Shown piece after piece: positions 20,495 to 30,867 of a stretch of DNA of 64,000 bases (its first letter is position 1; every line of letters begins with the position of its first letter). Both the position numbers and the translations under genes were made by a program. Where the stretch lies: positions 2,152,001 through 2,216,000 of the forward strand of contig JASPKZ010007797.1 of the NCBI GenBank assembly GCA_030220185.1, read 5' to 3'. A model generated the notes under the pieces. That model had not been told where the DNA came from, did no database searches, and saw nothing but the letters and a program-made list of their open reading frames with translations. This stretch comes from Diploptera punctata. Lineage: Eukaryota; Arthropoda; Insecta; Blattodea; Blaberidae.

Positions 20495-21742
20495 ACACAT
20501 AATTGTCACATTATTGACACATGCTTCAAGATATAAATATGCATTTAATATACAGAGCAAATATAGGAGTAAAATGCTTGTATTTTATTGATATTACTCA
20601 TTTTATAAGCTCTTCAGTTGCCGTGGTAACCGTGTCAACAAAGCTGTGAAAATGTTGTTAGAATGGGAGACATTTTGAATTGAGCATTATTTTTAATGCT
20701 GCCCATAGCCTTCTTTATGCGTCGACTTTACCACCTGCGGGCACATATCAATTTTATGTTCTTTTTGATGTGCTGTCGTTAAAATAGCTTCTCGATTTGT
20801 CGCAAGATTCCCAATTTCTTTCACTTACTGAAATAATGGTAAAGATAAACCTGTAGAATTGTACAGGACACTAAACATATTTCTAGGGAACGGAGCTTTG
20901 GATGCTAAAAGTTAAGATTACAGCATAGTATAATGGATTTTTTTTCCTCATAACTGAAAATTTTTATATAGTTTTATAATATACATTTTTGCGCGATAGT
21001 GCGTTCTGTCGTACTTACAGCAATGACGACCATGATTGAAAGTTGAATGTCCTAAAATTTGGAGTTGCCAACCTAAATAACTATACTGTAATATTACATA
21101 TTACAAACTTCGTGCGGGAAGTAAAACCACTGCCTTTTTTGTATACTACGTACAATGTAGCCTATATACAAAAAATATATCCAGAAGGTAGTGTTAATAT
21201 ACATTATACGAAACAAATCACTGGATTTTAAAAGAACTGAACTTAATTTGAAACAATATAAAACAATAAATACGTAGACTACTTGCTGCCATTTTATCAC
21301 TGAATTGATGTCACGGCCTCCTATACTTTCAACTAATAAACATTGCCCACACTGTTAACGTTAGTCAGTTGTTTATAATGAACGCAAATATTTCCAACAA
21401 AGATATTATTTGACTATTATTTATTATTTTGAAAACACTGTAGCGCAAAAAAATAATGTACAACGCATGTTTGCAAAGTGTTTTACGGAATCTCAGAAGT
21501 TAAAAACCTGGCTATCGCTCGGTTTTTAAACATTTTCCTCGCTCCTGTAAAAACCACTTCCCACACCTCGCATCGTAATATACTGTTATCTACTATTACA
21601 ACAATCAGTCACGCTTAGTTCGTAGTTACTTGGCAACAAAACATATACTTTATATTCTAACAAAATACAAACACGCTATCAAAACATAAAATACAGGTTC
21701 AACAAAATGTAAAATACACTTTAATGATTATATGTATATAAA
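20495..21742. other. Longest stretch without a recognised element
   Basis: About 1.25 kb with no LINE, SINE or Helitron match noticed. Small open frames (for example 21043-21231) look random. It could be old unique intergenic sequence. Confidence 0.4.
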
Positions 21743-22028
21743 CTAGCGAACCCGGCAGACGATGTCCTGCCCGAACGTTCAATTCTCGTATCATGGCCGG
21801 ACGATAAAAATATAAGTTACTTTTTTTACCATAAAATTCAAAATTAAGACGTAAATAGATATTATTAAATAAGTTTGCAAGAAAACTCCGCAGTCATCTG
21901 TTGTGGCTCAAGAAGTGTGCATGATGATGTCACATTGTTGTCGCGAACAGTATGTCGGTAATGCAGATATCTACACATCTGACATTAAAAAATCCTACAA
22001 CCCGATCGATGAAGCTGATATAGCAAAG
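21743..22028 (-). mobile_element. Helitron K, 3' end copy 1
   Basis: On the minus strand the end reads as a GGCAG...CTGCC hairpin, GGGTTCG and CTAG (21743-21746), then T. It matches 29519-29790 closely (GCCCGAACGTTCAATTCTC). The 5' half is lost where an LF LINE begins. Confidence 0.75.
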
Positions 22029-22276
22029 AAAATCACAAATTTCACAAAACAACGGAGATAATTAGTAATATTATGAAACCATCTTTAGTACAAAAGAACA
22101 CAAGATTACGGCTTTTTAAGGTTCTTACATGACCAGTATTAAAATGTGGTAGTGAAGCATTGGCAAAACGAAGACGAGATGAATGCCAAATAACATCAAA
22201 TGAGATGCGATTTATGCGCCGTACAGCAGGTCATACAAAGTGGAACCATAAAATAAATTAGAAAATTATGGAAGAG

Positions 22277-22330
22277 TCCGCGCTGCCATGAACCTACGGG
22301 TTCGATAGTGCCAGTGAGTGAGTTAGTTAG
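22277..22330 (+). mobile_element. Very short RTE-1 3' insertion
   Basis: 54 bases: only the last codons of RTE-1, the stop, GTGCCAGTGAG and a GTTA tail. The junctions are defined by the uninterrupted LF copy near 10495. Confidence 0.8.
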
Positions 22331-22395
22331 TAGGGTATAGAATCTATTCTCCATCATATAGGCTACAAAACTACTACAACAACTGGAAAGCCCAT

Positions 22396-22837
22396 CATAT
22401 TGACACTAGGTCACAAGATAACAGTCTGTTAACAATCCCTCTTCATAGCACTTCCTCTTATTCTACTTCCTTCACATTAGCCTCTGCCCGCTTCTGGAAT
22501 TTCCTTCCTCAAAATATCAGGGGTAGCCGCACACTTGGCACTTTTAAGTCACATTTATACAGTTACTTGTTGTCTAATAATTAATTTTTCTCTATTTATT
22601 TAAATTTATACTATGTCACTAATAATTTTTTCTCGTCTTTTTTATATCTCGTACATATTATATTTAATTCTTAAATCTAGAGTAAACAAAATACATTATA
22701 AATAATAATTGTATTGTATACATAAGATGTAATCGTTTTATGTTTATTGTAATTTAGATGTAACACTATTTTTTGTATTTTTTTAAAACCTGGTTGAGTG
22801 ATAGACAAGGCCTTAACTCTGTCAGGTAAAATAAAGC

Positions 22838-22893
<56 letters not shown>
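22396..22893 (+). mobile_element. CR1/L2-like LINE 3' end with ATT tail
   Basis: Encodes the terminal ASARFWNFLPQNIRG...TLGTFKSHLYSYLL, the FWN-LP...FK-L-Y-L signature of CR1/jockey-like C-termini. A UTR follows, ending AAGGCCTTAACTCTGTCAGG, then ATT repeats. Nested in LF. Confidence 0.75.
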
Positions 22894-22894
<1 letters not shown>

Positions 22895-23116
22895 ATCTTC
22901 AACGAATGCCATCTCACAGAATTCAAGAAGCTATGCTTCATTGCTATCCTCAAGGCAAAAGATCGCTGGACGACCACAAAAGCGCTGGATGGAAAATTCC
23001 TCTTTGATACCGTAACAGCCCCCATGGCCTAATACTTGCATGAATTATTATTTTTTTATTCATGATTGTTTATGTTCAAAGTTAAAATTGGGAAACACAT
23101 TATGAGGTTCTTAATT

Positions 23117-23337
23117 AATAAATTAATGAGTCATTTTTACATCTTACCTCATATTTCATGTTTTATCAAACACGGTAACTATAGTTTTCAAATGATCTTG
23201 TTATTAATTTTCAACCGCCATTATGACTCATGATGGCGGTTGAAAATGAATGACAAGATCATTTGAAAACTATAGTTACCGTGTTTGATAAAACATGAAA
23301 TATGAGGTAAGATGTAAAAATGACTCATTAATTTATT
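23117..23337. repeat. 221-bp near-perfect palindrome
   Basis: The arms (about 105 bases each, outer ends AATAAATTAATGAGTC and its complement) differ at only about two bases near the centre, where CCGCCAT and ATGGCGG flank a short loop. No coding content. Probably a foldback or MITE-type element, or a recent inverted duplication. Confidence 0.9.
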
Positions 23338-23700
23338 ACTTGTTTATGTTATTTACACAGGTATCCTCAACCAAAGTATACAATATTTTTCTTCCACACT
23401 TCCCGATCTTGTATGTCTGCTTCTGTCATATTTCTCTTCTTCATGTAGTCTTGAATTCCTTTTATCCACGTTGGCTTTGGTCTACCACGTTTCCCTTTTC
23501 CAGGAGGTATCCATTTGAATACTTCTTTCTTTGTTTCTGTGTCCCTTCATCTCATTATATGTCCATACCACCTTAGTTTGAATTTCTTCAATCTCTTGTG
23601 CAATATCCTTTTCTACATTCACGATTTCTCTTATTGTATTTTTTATTTTGTCTAATTTTGATATTCTTGCCGATTTTCTTTAAAAGTCAATTTTTATTAC
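23338..23700 (-). mobile_element. LE LINE 3' end
   Basis: Minus orientation: SARISKLDKIKNTIREIVNVE, then EIEEIQTKVVW, with frameshifts, and a UTR. It matches 18290-18577 and extends further upstream. It ends against the palindrome. Confidence 0.7.
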
Positions 23701-23702
23701 TA

Positions 23703-23755
<53 letters not shown>
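23703..23755. repeat. ATT array, left flank of G-F copy
   Basis: TTA repeats broken by the G-F element. The same motif resumes at 24382. Confidence 0.95.
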
Positions 23756-23756
<1 letters not shown>

Positions 23757-24380
23757 TCGTATAAGACTTGAAAGCATAATAATAGTCCCTTCGATTGGTT
23801 GCTGGCCAAAGGAAGGCAAGACCAGTGATGGGGCTGCCATCTTATAGCCTCTGGTCAGGCTTTTCTGGAGAAGAAAAGAAAATAAAGGAAAGAAGAAATG
23901 GAAGAAAGGAAAGACTCCCTAGCCCACGGATGCCCTAATAGCGTCGGGGTCGAAAAAAAACAAGAGTTAACCAAGAGAGGTTAGATAGTAAAGTTAAAAG
24001 AGTGCAAAACACAAGTGGAAGAAATGTTTTGCTCAGCTTGGGCACCTTGTGGTCGCCACCCACATATCCCCTAGATGAGGACCCCGCTTGTGAAATGAGA
24101 TTCATGCGCAGAACAGCGGGTTACACCAGATGGGATCGGAAAAGGAACACCGATATCATAAAAGAATTGAAGACTACGCCAATTTTGGAATATATTAAAC
24201 AGTACCAACTAAATTGGAAACACCATCTTGAAAGAATGAGTTCAAATCGGATCCCCAAAGCTGTTTATAATTATATACCAAGAGGACGAAGATCACTGGC
24301 CCGTCCTATGAAACGCTGGAGGGAAAATTTTCTATAGGATCGTAACAGGCCTTGGCCTAATACTTGGAAGGAAGAAGAAG

Positions 24381-24381
<1 letters not shown>
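23756..24381 (+). mobile_element. G-F composite retroelement in an ATT array
   Basis: G begins at TCTCGTATAAGACTTG and runs into F (EMRFMRRTAGYTRWDRKRNTD, then LERMSSNRIPKAVYNYIPRG), ending GTAACAGGCCTTGGCC and AAG repeats. F here keeps about 34 bases that the 18857 copy has lost at the G/F boundary. F encodes a 111-residue open frame (24002-24337) that starts inside G, but it contains no polymerase. Confidence 0.8.

Positions 24382-24450
<69 letters not shown>
24382..24450. repeat. ATT array, right flank of G-F copy
   Basis: About 22 TTA units directly after the AAG tail. Confidence 0.95.
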
Positions 24451-24451
<1 letters not shown>

Positions 24452-25410
24452 ATATCTTAATTGGATTGTATCGTTTTGATAAGAGGGCATGTTGTCCAAC
24501 TTAGTTTTAAATTATATGAATAATTTATAAAGCATTTAACTGAAGACACAGCATCTTGTGTTGCTGTTTTGAGTAAGAAAAGGGACTTAATCGCAGAGAA
24601 GTCAATCGTTTCTTATTTAATCTCCGCTTTCATTGGATTTCCGCGCTCAATTTCTCCCCCAGACATTCATGTATTCAATTTCCAGGGGTTTAACCTTTAT
24701 TTCCCTCCTGTACATTCCTAGCAACAAGTTTCATCTTAATTTTTTTATCTCATTTTAACGGATCAATTGGACCTCTTCAAGTCTAAAATACATGAGTTAA
24801 TTCTGTATTATTGTTCCTCAAGTGTCTCTCCATGTCCTGTAAAAAAGATCCAACCCACCACCCGCATTCTTATGCCATCTATGAACCAAATACGAAAACA
24901 CTAACAGAATATGTCACATTTCTCTTTCTGCAGGGGGAAGTGTAAAATTTTAGAATTAAAAAAAATGTTTGAGTTACCAACTTTCTCATAAAATACAAGC
25001 TCTTTGATATTGTGTTAGTTGAAGTGATAAATAAATATTATTTTTATTTGTGAATTTTTTTATCGACATTTAATTTTAATTGCATTTTTCTTATAAGCAA
25101 ATTTTCAACCATTGCATGCCGAAACCTACCATGAAATTTCGCCCAGAGAAGCGTTATGATGTACCAAGGCCGTGTCCTAAAAAAATTATACTGTTTTTAC
25201 AGCAAGGCACAGAAATATAAGTCAGAATCCAGCAATGTCAACTCACTGTACGGGGCAGATGGACTACCTGCTTGAGTAACAAAGGACTGGAACGAGGTGG
25301 GACGCGGCGCGGACGACAGGAAGTGATGGTTGACCAATCTACCAATTCAGCAGTTGTTTTACTTATATATAGCTTAAATGAGAGAAATTTGGCTCTGGAT
25401 TTTAGTGCCT
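24451..25410. other. No feature recognised
   Basis: AT-rich. No element or coding signal noticed. Confidence 0.4.
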
Positions 25411-25421
25411 TATAGTTAAAA

Positions 25422-25760
25422 AAGGTAGCGTGCTGCCTTGTCACGCAGCGGGCCCGGGTTCGATCCCCGGTCGAGGCAGTTTTTCTGGGTGAGGTTTTTA
25501 TCGGGGTTTTTCCTCACCTGTAAGACAAATGTCAGGAAAACTTTAAGGCCCAAACGGTCCCCGAAATCATATGGCCATCATCATCATCATCATCATCACC
25601 ATCCTTATCATTATCATCACCATCATCATCCTTCACCGGTGTGGAAAACAACGGGAAGCTACCACATCTACAATTCCTAGTAAAGCTGCAAGTATAGCAT
25701 GAAAATGCTATGATTGCAGTGAAGGACCTGCCTTCGGGCAGAATTACTATGGATGGATGG
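25422..25760 (+). mobile_element. SINE-A copy 1 with TSD
   Basis: ATAGTTAAAA flanks it at 25412-25421 and 25761-25770. The tRNA-like head has B box GGGTTCGATCCCC and an anticodon-loop position reading TTGTCAC (GTC, tRNA-Asp-like). The body carries a CAT run. The 3' end has the hairpin CTGCCTTCGGGCAG and an ATGG repeat. The first ~15 bases of the family (CCACCGCTGTGGTCTCG) are missing. Confidence 0.9.
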
Positions 25761-25869
25761 ATAGTTAAAAATGAAAAAAATGATAGATATTTTTTGAACA
25801 CGCCCTTTTTACATCACAACGCTTCTCTGGAAAAATAATACAAGGTAGGTTGCGCCATCAATGGTTGAC

Positions 25870-26830
25870 AATTCCCTTATAAGTTTTTTTTTTTTGAGAT
25901 TGCGGTCCAGAAGTAGAAACTGCAGATTTTCCAAATTATAGTCCAGCTAATATTAGTTATTGAACACTAAGAAGTCACCAAAGTTAGTGATACTAACCTT
26001 GTACGCATTGGAATGACACTATAGCTTGACATTGAACAAAATGGACTGCAAGTTGTAGATCCAATCAGAAGTAAAATTGTACTTGACAATAAAATCTTGG
26101 AGCAGGTGAATAATTTTACATATCTAGGTTGCAATATCTCATACGAACAAGAAAAGGATGTAAATGGAAAAAATATCAAAATTTTTAAAGATTTTAGGAT
26201 TAATAAATTCTGTCTTCAAGCTACAGTTAGTCCAAAACCATTAAGTGTATAAAACACTGGCTCTTCCAACTCTTTTATATGGTAGCGAAGTATGGACATT
26301 AAAACAGAAGGATATACAGAGACTTAGATCTGTTGAAATGAGATACACACTATTAATACACAAAAAATGAAGACATCTTAGAATAATTACACATGGAAAC
26401 TTTACTTACTTACTCACTGGCACTATCAAACCCATAGGTTCACGGCCGCGCAGACATGAGTTCTCCATAAATCCCTATCCTGAGCTAATGCTTTCCAATC
26501 ATTCCCTGTATAATCTACTTCCCTCAAATCATAGTTATGTTATTCTCCCACCTCACTCTTGGTCTACCAACTGAGCGTTTTTCCTCCGACTTTTCCTACA
26601 AGAAGCTTCCATGCACGTCTTTCATGGAACCTTTAGCAAACAACATTTCTGATTATAAGTCCAGATGGATGCAACATGTTCATCGAATGGAAGATCACAG
26701 GATACACCAACAAATGTTAAGCTATCAACCTGCAGGAAGAAGAAGACCAGGAAGTACTCTCAAAAGACTTTTGGGTGGTGTTTCTCTTGAGGCCGAAAAG
26801 GTCAACTTTAGAAGTCTGTAATACTTATTC
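25870..26830 (+). mobile_element. LM LINE, thumb to C-terminus, interrupted by RTE-1
   Basis: 25870-26403 carries NNFTYLGCNISYEQEKD, then ALPTLLYGSEVWTLKQKD (frameshifted). After the insert, 26623-26830 continues DYKSRWMQHVHRMEDHRIHQ and QPAGRRRPG to a stop. This is the standard LINE C-terminal order; the polymerase core is missing. Confidence 0.8.
26404..26622 (-). mobile_element. RTE-1 3' fragment nested in LM, 12-bp TSD
   Basis: CATGGAAACTTT (26392-26403) and CATGGAACCTTT (26623-26634) are the duplicated target, with one mismatch. The insert is the last 219 bases of RTE-1 with a short AGTA tail. Confidence 0.9.
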
Positions 26831-26874
26831 AGGAACACCCTGTATACTTACTAGTATTGGTCTCATTATGTATT

Positions 26875-27188
26875 TTTTACAGTGTTCTGCCCAAGGGCAG
26901 GTCTTTCACTGCAATCATATCATTTTCATGCTATGCTTGCAGTTTTACTAGGGAATTATAGGTATGGTAGCTTCCCGTTGTTTTCCACACCGGCAGGTTA
27001 TAAGGATGATGATGATGGCCAGATGATGTTCGGGGACAGTTTGGGCCGCAAAGTTTCCTGACACTTGTCTTACAGATTAGGAAAACCCCCGAAAAAACCT
27101 CCCCCAGAAAGCTTGTCCCTACCGGGAATCGAACCCGGGCCCGCTGCGTGGCAAGGCAGCACGCTACCCTGAGACCACAGCGATGGAC
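26875..27188 (-). mobile_element. SINE-A copy 2 with 11-bp TSD
   Basis: CATTATGTATT at 26864-26874 and 27189-27199. Head, GAT-rich body (complement of CAT) and terminal hairpin CTGCCCTTGGGCAG are all present. Confidence 0.92.
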
Positions 27189-27199
27189 CATTATGTATT

Positions 27200-28286
27200 A
27201 GGCCTATATAATACAATTTTTGTCTGTGAATTCACGCTTTTAGATTTAAACATAGATAATGATGCATTAGTATGTCTTATTTGCTTGTTAACTATACATA
27301 TTTGGAGTGAATCACGCACGAAATTCCGCACATTTCTTGGATAGAATTCCATGTTACATTCCAGCATGGCAACATTTCAAAATTTAACCCTCTCTCCAAG
27401 TTTGTGCGATTTCCTGTTTGTACATAATCTTTAGAATTTATCTTTAGTTGTTAATTATTAGCACTGTACACTGAACTGAAATATTGTTTTCTTTTAAAGG
27501 GTTTGATTAAATACAATTTATTTATATGTAGGTACTTATATGGGCTTTCAGCAAAATTTTACCGTTCATCATCTATCCGAATAATGGCGGGATCACGATC
27601 AACGTTTGTTGACGTTGCGTTACGTTTGAGTTCGTTCATGTTTATCAAGTACACCTTCCACATATCATATTATGATGAATTGGGAAAGGGTTTTGAGGTG
27701 CGGCACCTTTTCAAGAATATAGCTGTTTTCATACCAATAGTTCAATATATGTATTTGGGGGGATGAAATGAAGCGAAATGAACACAACTTGTTGCACCTT
27801 TTTGCACATTTTCGTAAGATTATTACATTTCGCCCCTTTTCCCCACTTTTTTTATGCTTCAGTACCTTTTCCTCCATTATTCTCTGCGTTTTTTAAATAT
27901 TTTCTTGAACAGCTTTTCAAAATTCTCAATCAGAAGTCAACAATATTAAATAAATATTGAAATAGAATTTATGTAATTTATATCCAGAAATAATGGCCAA
28001 TCTGCAGTGTGAAATCAACAATAGTAAATAATAAATATCAAAATATGATTTATGTAAACCACCAGTAATTTATATCCCAGCAACAATTGCCAATCTGCAG
28101 CTGTGAAGTCAAATTTAAATTTCAACAATGTTGCTGTAACAGTTTTAAAATAAATTCAGTTAGTAGGCCTACTGACAATAATTTAAGAGTTTTCTATCTA
28201 TCGGTTTGTTGTTGGCTGTGTTTTACTAGTCTGAACCACAAGGTTTTTTATTAGTATTACAACTGGGTTTTCACAACAATAATGTC
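27200..28286. other. Mostly unassigned; degenerate tandem repeat at 27930-28110
   Basis: The blocks AATAGAATTTATGTAA/AATATGATTTATGTAA and CCAATCTGCAG recur about 85 bases apart (27930-28110). Bases 27590-27626 resemble the complement of 31183-31219 (ACGATCAAC(G/T)TT and GTTGCGTT). An 87-codon frame (27503-27766) has no recognised family. Confidence 0.4.
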
Positions 28287-28287
28287 T

Positions 28288-28610
28288 ACCGCTGTGGTCT
28301 CGAGGTAGCGTGCTGCCTTGTCAATTAGCGGGCCCGGGTTCGATTCCCGGTCGGGACAGGCTCCTGGGTGAGGTTTTTTCGGGGTTTTTCCTCGCCTGTA
28401 AGACAAATTTCAGGAAGCTTAGGGCCCAACGGTCCCCGAGAATCATCTGGTCATCATCATCCTTATCATTATCATCATCCTCCTTCATCGATGTGGAAAG
28501 CAATGGGAAGCTGCAACACATGTAACTCCCTAGTAAAGCTGCAAAGCATATCATGAAAATGCTATGATTGCAGTGAAAGACCTGCCCTCGGGCAGAATTA
28601 CTATGCATGG
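28288..28610 (+). mobile_element. SINE-A copy 3
   Basis: Complete from CCGCTGTGGTCTCGAGG through B box GGGTTCGATTCCC to hairpin CTGCCCTCGGGCAG and ATGCATGG. The anticodon-loop region is altered (GTCAATTAG). Confidence 0.9.
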
Positions 28611-28611
28611 A

Positions 28612-28731
28612 ACATGGCGAATGTTACAAAGGATAAGTTGTATGCACTTTCAGAAGAATTCAAAACGCAACTTATCGAACCTGATGGCGTCATTGTTCGA
28701 TGTTCCATCTGCGAAGTAAATATTGCAATAA
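28612..28731 (+). pseudogene. BED-finger-like N-terminal remnant
   Basis: An ATG at 28615 opens MANVTKDKLYALSEEFKTQL, then EPDGVIVRCSICEVNIAIN and a stop. The CxxC after a short charged lead resembles the first half of BED-type fingers at the N-terminus of hAT-transposon proteins. The His pair and everything beyond are missing. Confidence 0.35.
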
Positions 28732-28944
28732 ACTAAATAACTATGAATTACCTCTTATAGACTCTAAAGAAGAAAATTTGGTGCAAAATGTGCTTACTGT
28801 AGAAACTGAGTTCATGTAACTGGCTTAAACCTTCATTCAATTGTTTCAGCAGCACCTTTTTTTTGCACTTTTTTGTATGTATTTTCAGAACCTTATTTCC
28901 CCTTTACGACCAAAAGTTGCAACTTAAAATCCTTCCCCTAATGA

Positions 28945-29518
28945 TGAACGTTTGCTGGGTACGGCGCATGATGGCGTTCGTTGTACATTGGCAAGATCAA
29001 GCTTCAACAAACGCAAACGTAACATCAGACTATCCGACACACATAATCTTGACACTCGATCCCATCAGCACATTGTCCTTTATATCCCTCCTCGTCACAC
29101 TGTGTATTATTCATTATATTTTACGGTCTCACTTACCAAAACATGGAATTCCCTTCCTCTCTATGTCAGAGACTGTCAAACTATAACATCCTTGAAAAAC
29201 AAACTAACAAACTAACTTATACACCTCACTGATAGTATTCTTTTAACAATTAATAAATTTAATTATCTATAAAAATAATATTAATATTAACAAATATTTT
29301 AATTTGTTTTTTTAAATATTGTATAATCGTAAAATTAGTTTTCTACATCTCATCATTTTTCTTTGTTTTTTATATACATTAGACAGGGACAATTTAATGT
29401 GTCTTGCTTGTATACATTTATTATTAGTTTTAGTCTTAATTTTAACTACCATTAACTGGTTGCATTATAGATCGTAATATAATAGATACTATCTTTTTGA
29501 TGAAATTTTTATTTAGAA
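28945..29518 (+). mobile_element. CR1/L2-like LINE C-terminus and UTR (left part)
   Basis: Encodes LARSSFNKRKRNIRLSDTHN, HTVYYSLYFTVSLTKTWNSL and the stop after SLKNKLTN, a CR1/jockey-style end. The UTR runs to 29518 and appears to continue at 30736 after a Helitron. Confidence 0.75.
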
Positions 29519-30063
29519 CTAGCGTACCCGGCAGACGTTGTCCTGCCCGAACGTTCAATTCTCATGTCATGGGCGGACGATAAAAATATGTTACTTTTTT
29601 ACCATAAAATTCAGAAATTACAACATAATTAGATATTATTAAATGAGTTCGCAAGAAAACCTCTTACAGCCTTCTGTTGAGGCTCAAGAAGTGTGAATGA
29701 TGACTTCACATAGTTATGTCGGAACATAACGATAATGCAGATGACTACGCATCTGACATAAAAAAATCCTATAACCCGATCGCCGCGCTACCTACCAAGT
29801 CCAATTGTGAATCTAAACCATCCAGGGACCCACTCAAACACACAGAAAAAAAAAATCATCCAAATCGGATGAACACACAACGCTAATAACGCAACTGGGA
29901 TATAGACCAGATGAGTTCTTAACCATCGGCAACTTCCGATGTTTAAATTGTCTTCATAGACATTATTATTGTACCCACCTTTGCAGATAAGTTAAGAACC
30001 GTCATATAACTTAACAATTATATTAGAGTGAAAAAAAAAGAAAAAGATTAATTGATGAGAGTG

Positions 30064-30242
30064 AGTCAAAATAGTTTTTTTTCTTTCCCCAGCTAGATTT
30101 CATTTCTGACCCACTGTGCACCGGTCCCATACTGGCCGAAATTCCATGAGAAAAACGTCTTCCCTCGTAGAGATTCGAACCAGCGTAAGTCCCGTAGTTC
30201 TGCGCCAAGACTTATTGCCTTAACCACTCGGCTACGGCGCGA
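30064..30242 (-). mobile_element. SINE-B copy nested in Helitron
   Basis: The head on the minus strand reads CGCCGTAGCCGAGTGGTTAA (A box) and GGTTCGAATCTC (B box), with class II tRNA spacing. Shorter than the 348-base copy at 52856-53203. Confidence 0.8.
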
Positions 30243-30424
30243 GACTCTTGGTATTAATTAAAGACAAAAATGGTTATTGTGAGTTATCCGTAAGAGATAA
30301 GGGACTCTTGGTATCAATGAAAGACAAAAATGGTTATTGTGAGTTATCCGTAAGAGATAAGGGACTCTTGGTATCAATGAAAGACAAAAATGGTTTTTGT
30401 GAGTTATCCGTAAGAGATAAACAT
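30243..30424. repeat. 60-bp tandem repeat, three units
   Basis: The units 30243-30302, 30303-30362 and 30363-30422 are nearly identical (GACTCTTGGTATCAATGAAA...TCCGTAAGAGATAAGG). Because 60 is a multiple of 3 it stays open in frame (30248-30448). The other H-family Helitrons hold single or diverged units of the same sequence. Confidence 0.95.
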
Positions 30425-30735
30425 ATGCTGTCGCGGACTTTTTTGTAGAGATTTTTGAGATATTCAATTCTGTGTACATTAATTTTGTGTATTTCTTATG
30501 GTTTAGGCAGCGTAAGCCATTTAAGCGTCCAAAGAGCTACTTTGTTCACGTTTTCCACTACAAAGGGCGATTTTTAAGGGTGTAGGAGTTGAGTATCACA
30601 ACTCTCTTATAGCCTATGTTCATCCCGGAAATCTCCTGAACATTTTGCAAAAAAAAACCCATCACAATCGGATCAACGGTATGGCCGCGCATAAAGTACG
30701 AACAAACAAACATTAATTTTTATATATATATAAGA

Positions 30736-30860
30736 TTTAACATTAGAGTTAATTTAGATTGTCATATTCTGATGTAATATATGTTTGTCCTGGTGAGTGG
30801 AAAAGAAGGCGACATGGCCCCAACTACACCAGGCTAAATAAATCTAATCTAATCTAATTA
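30736..30860 (+). mobile_element. LINE 3' UTR end (right part)
   Basis: GTCCTGGTGAGTGGAAAAGA, then CCAACTACACCAGGCTAAAT and a TAATC repeat: the 3' terminus of a CR1-like LINE, separated from 28945-29518 by the Helitron. Confidence 0.65.
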
Positions 30861-30867
30861 TATCAAC

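Larger units (their letters stand above)
22030..23035 (+). mobile_element. LF LINE C-terminus with two nested insertions
   Basis: The pieces 22030-22276, 22331-22395 and 22894-23035 are collinear with the uninterrupted LF copy at 10479-10701. They encode a KCGSEALAKRRRDE, EMRFMRRTAGHTKW and RSLDDHKSAGWK series with stops. The 3' end is GGCCTAATACTTGC. The two inserts have their own entries. Confidence 0.8.
29519..30735 (-). mobile_element. Helitron, chimeric, inside LINE 3' UTR
   Basis: Minus strand: it starts TCTTATATATATATAAAAAT (30735) after an A and ends with hairpin GGCAG...CTGCC, GGGTACG and CTAG (29522-29519) before a T. The 5' part matches the H family (43686-44567); the 3' part matches Helitron K (21743-22028). 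A SINE-B and a 60-bp tandem repeat lie between. It has no Rep/helicase ORF. Confidence 0.75.

Noticed and set aside
25422..25500. tRNA-Asp-like gene
   Set aside because: The head of SINE-A: acceptor stem does not pair and a repeat-family body follows. The same holds for the SINE-B, -C, -E and T1 heads.
25438..25680. His-rich small protein (HHHHHH...)
   Set aside because: Translation of the CAT run of SINE-A; repeated in other copies.
27503..27766. 87-codon frame as a gene
   Set aside because: No recognised motif, and part of it resembles a short repeat near 31.2 kb.
30248..30448. 66-codon repeat protein, and the idea of a CRISPR-like array
   Set aside because: Three contiguous 60-bp units without spacers inside a Helitron: a minisatellite, not a gene or CRISPR.
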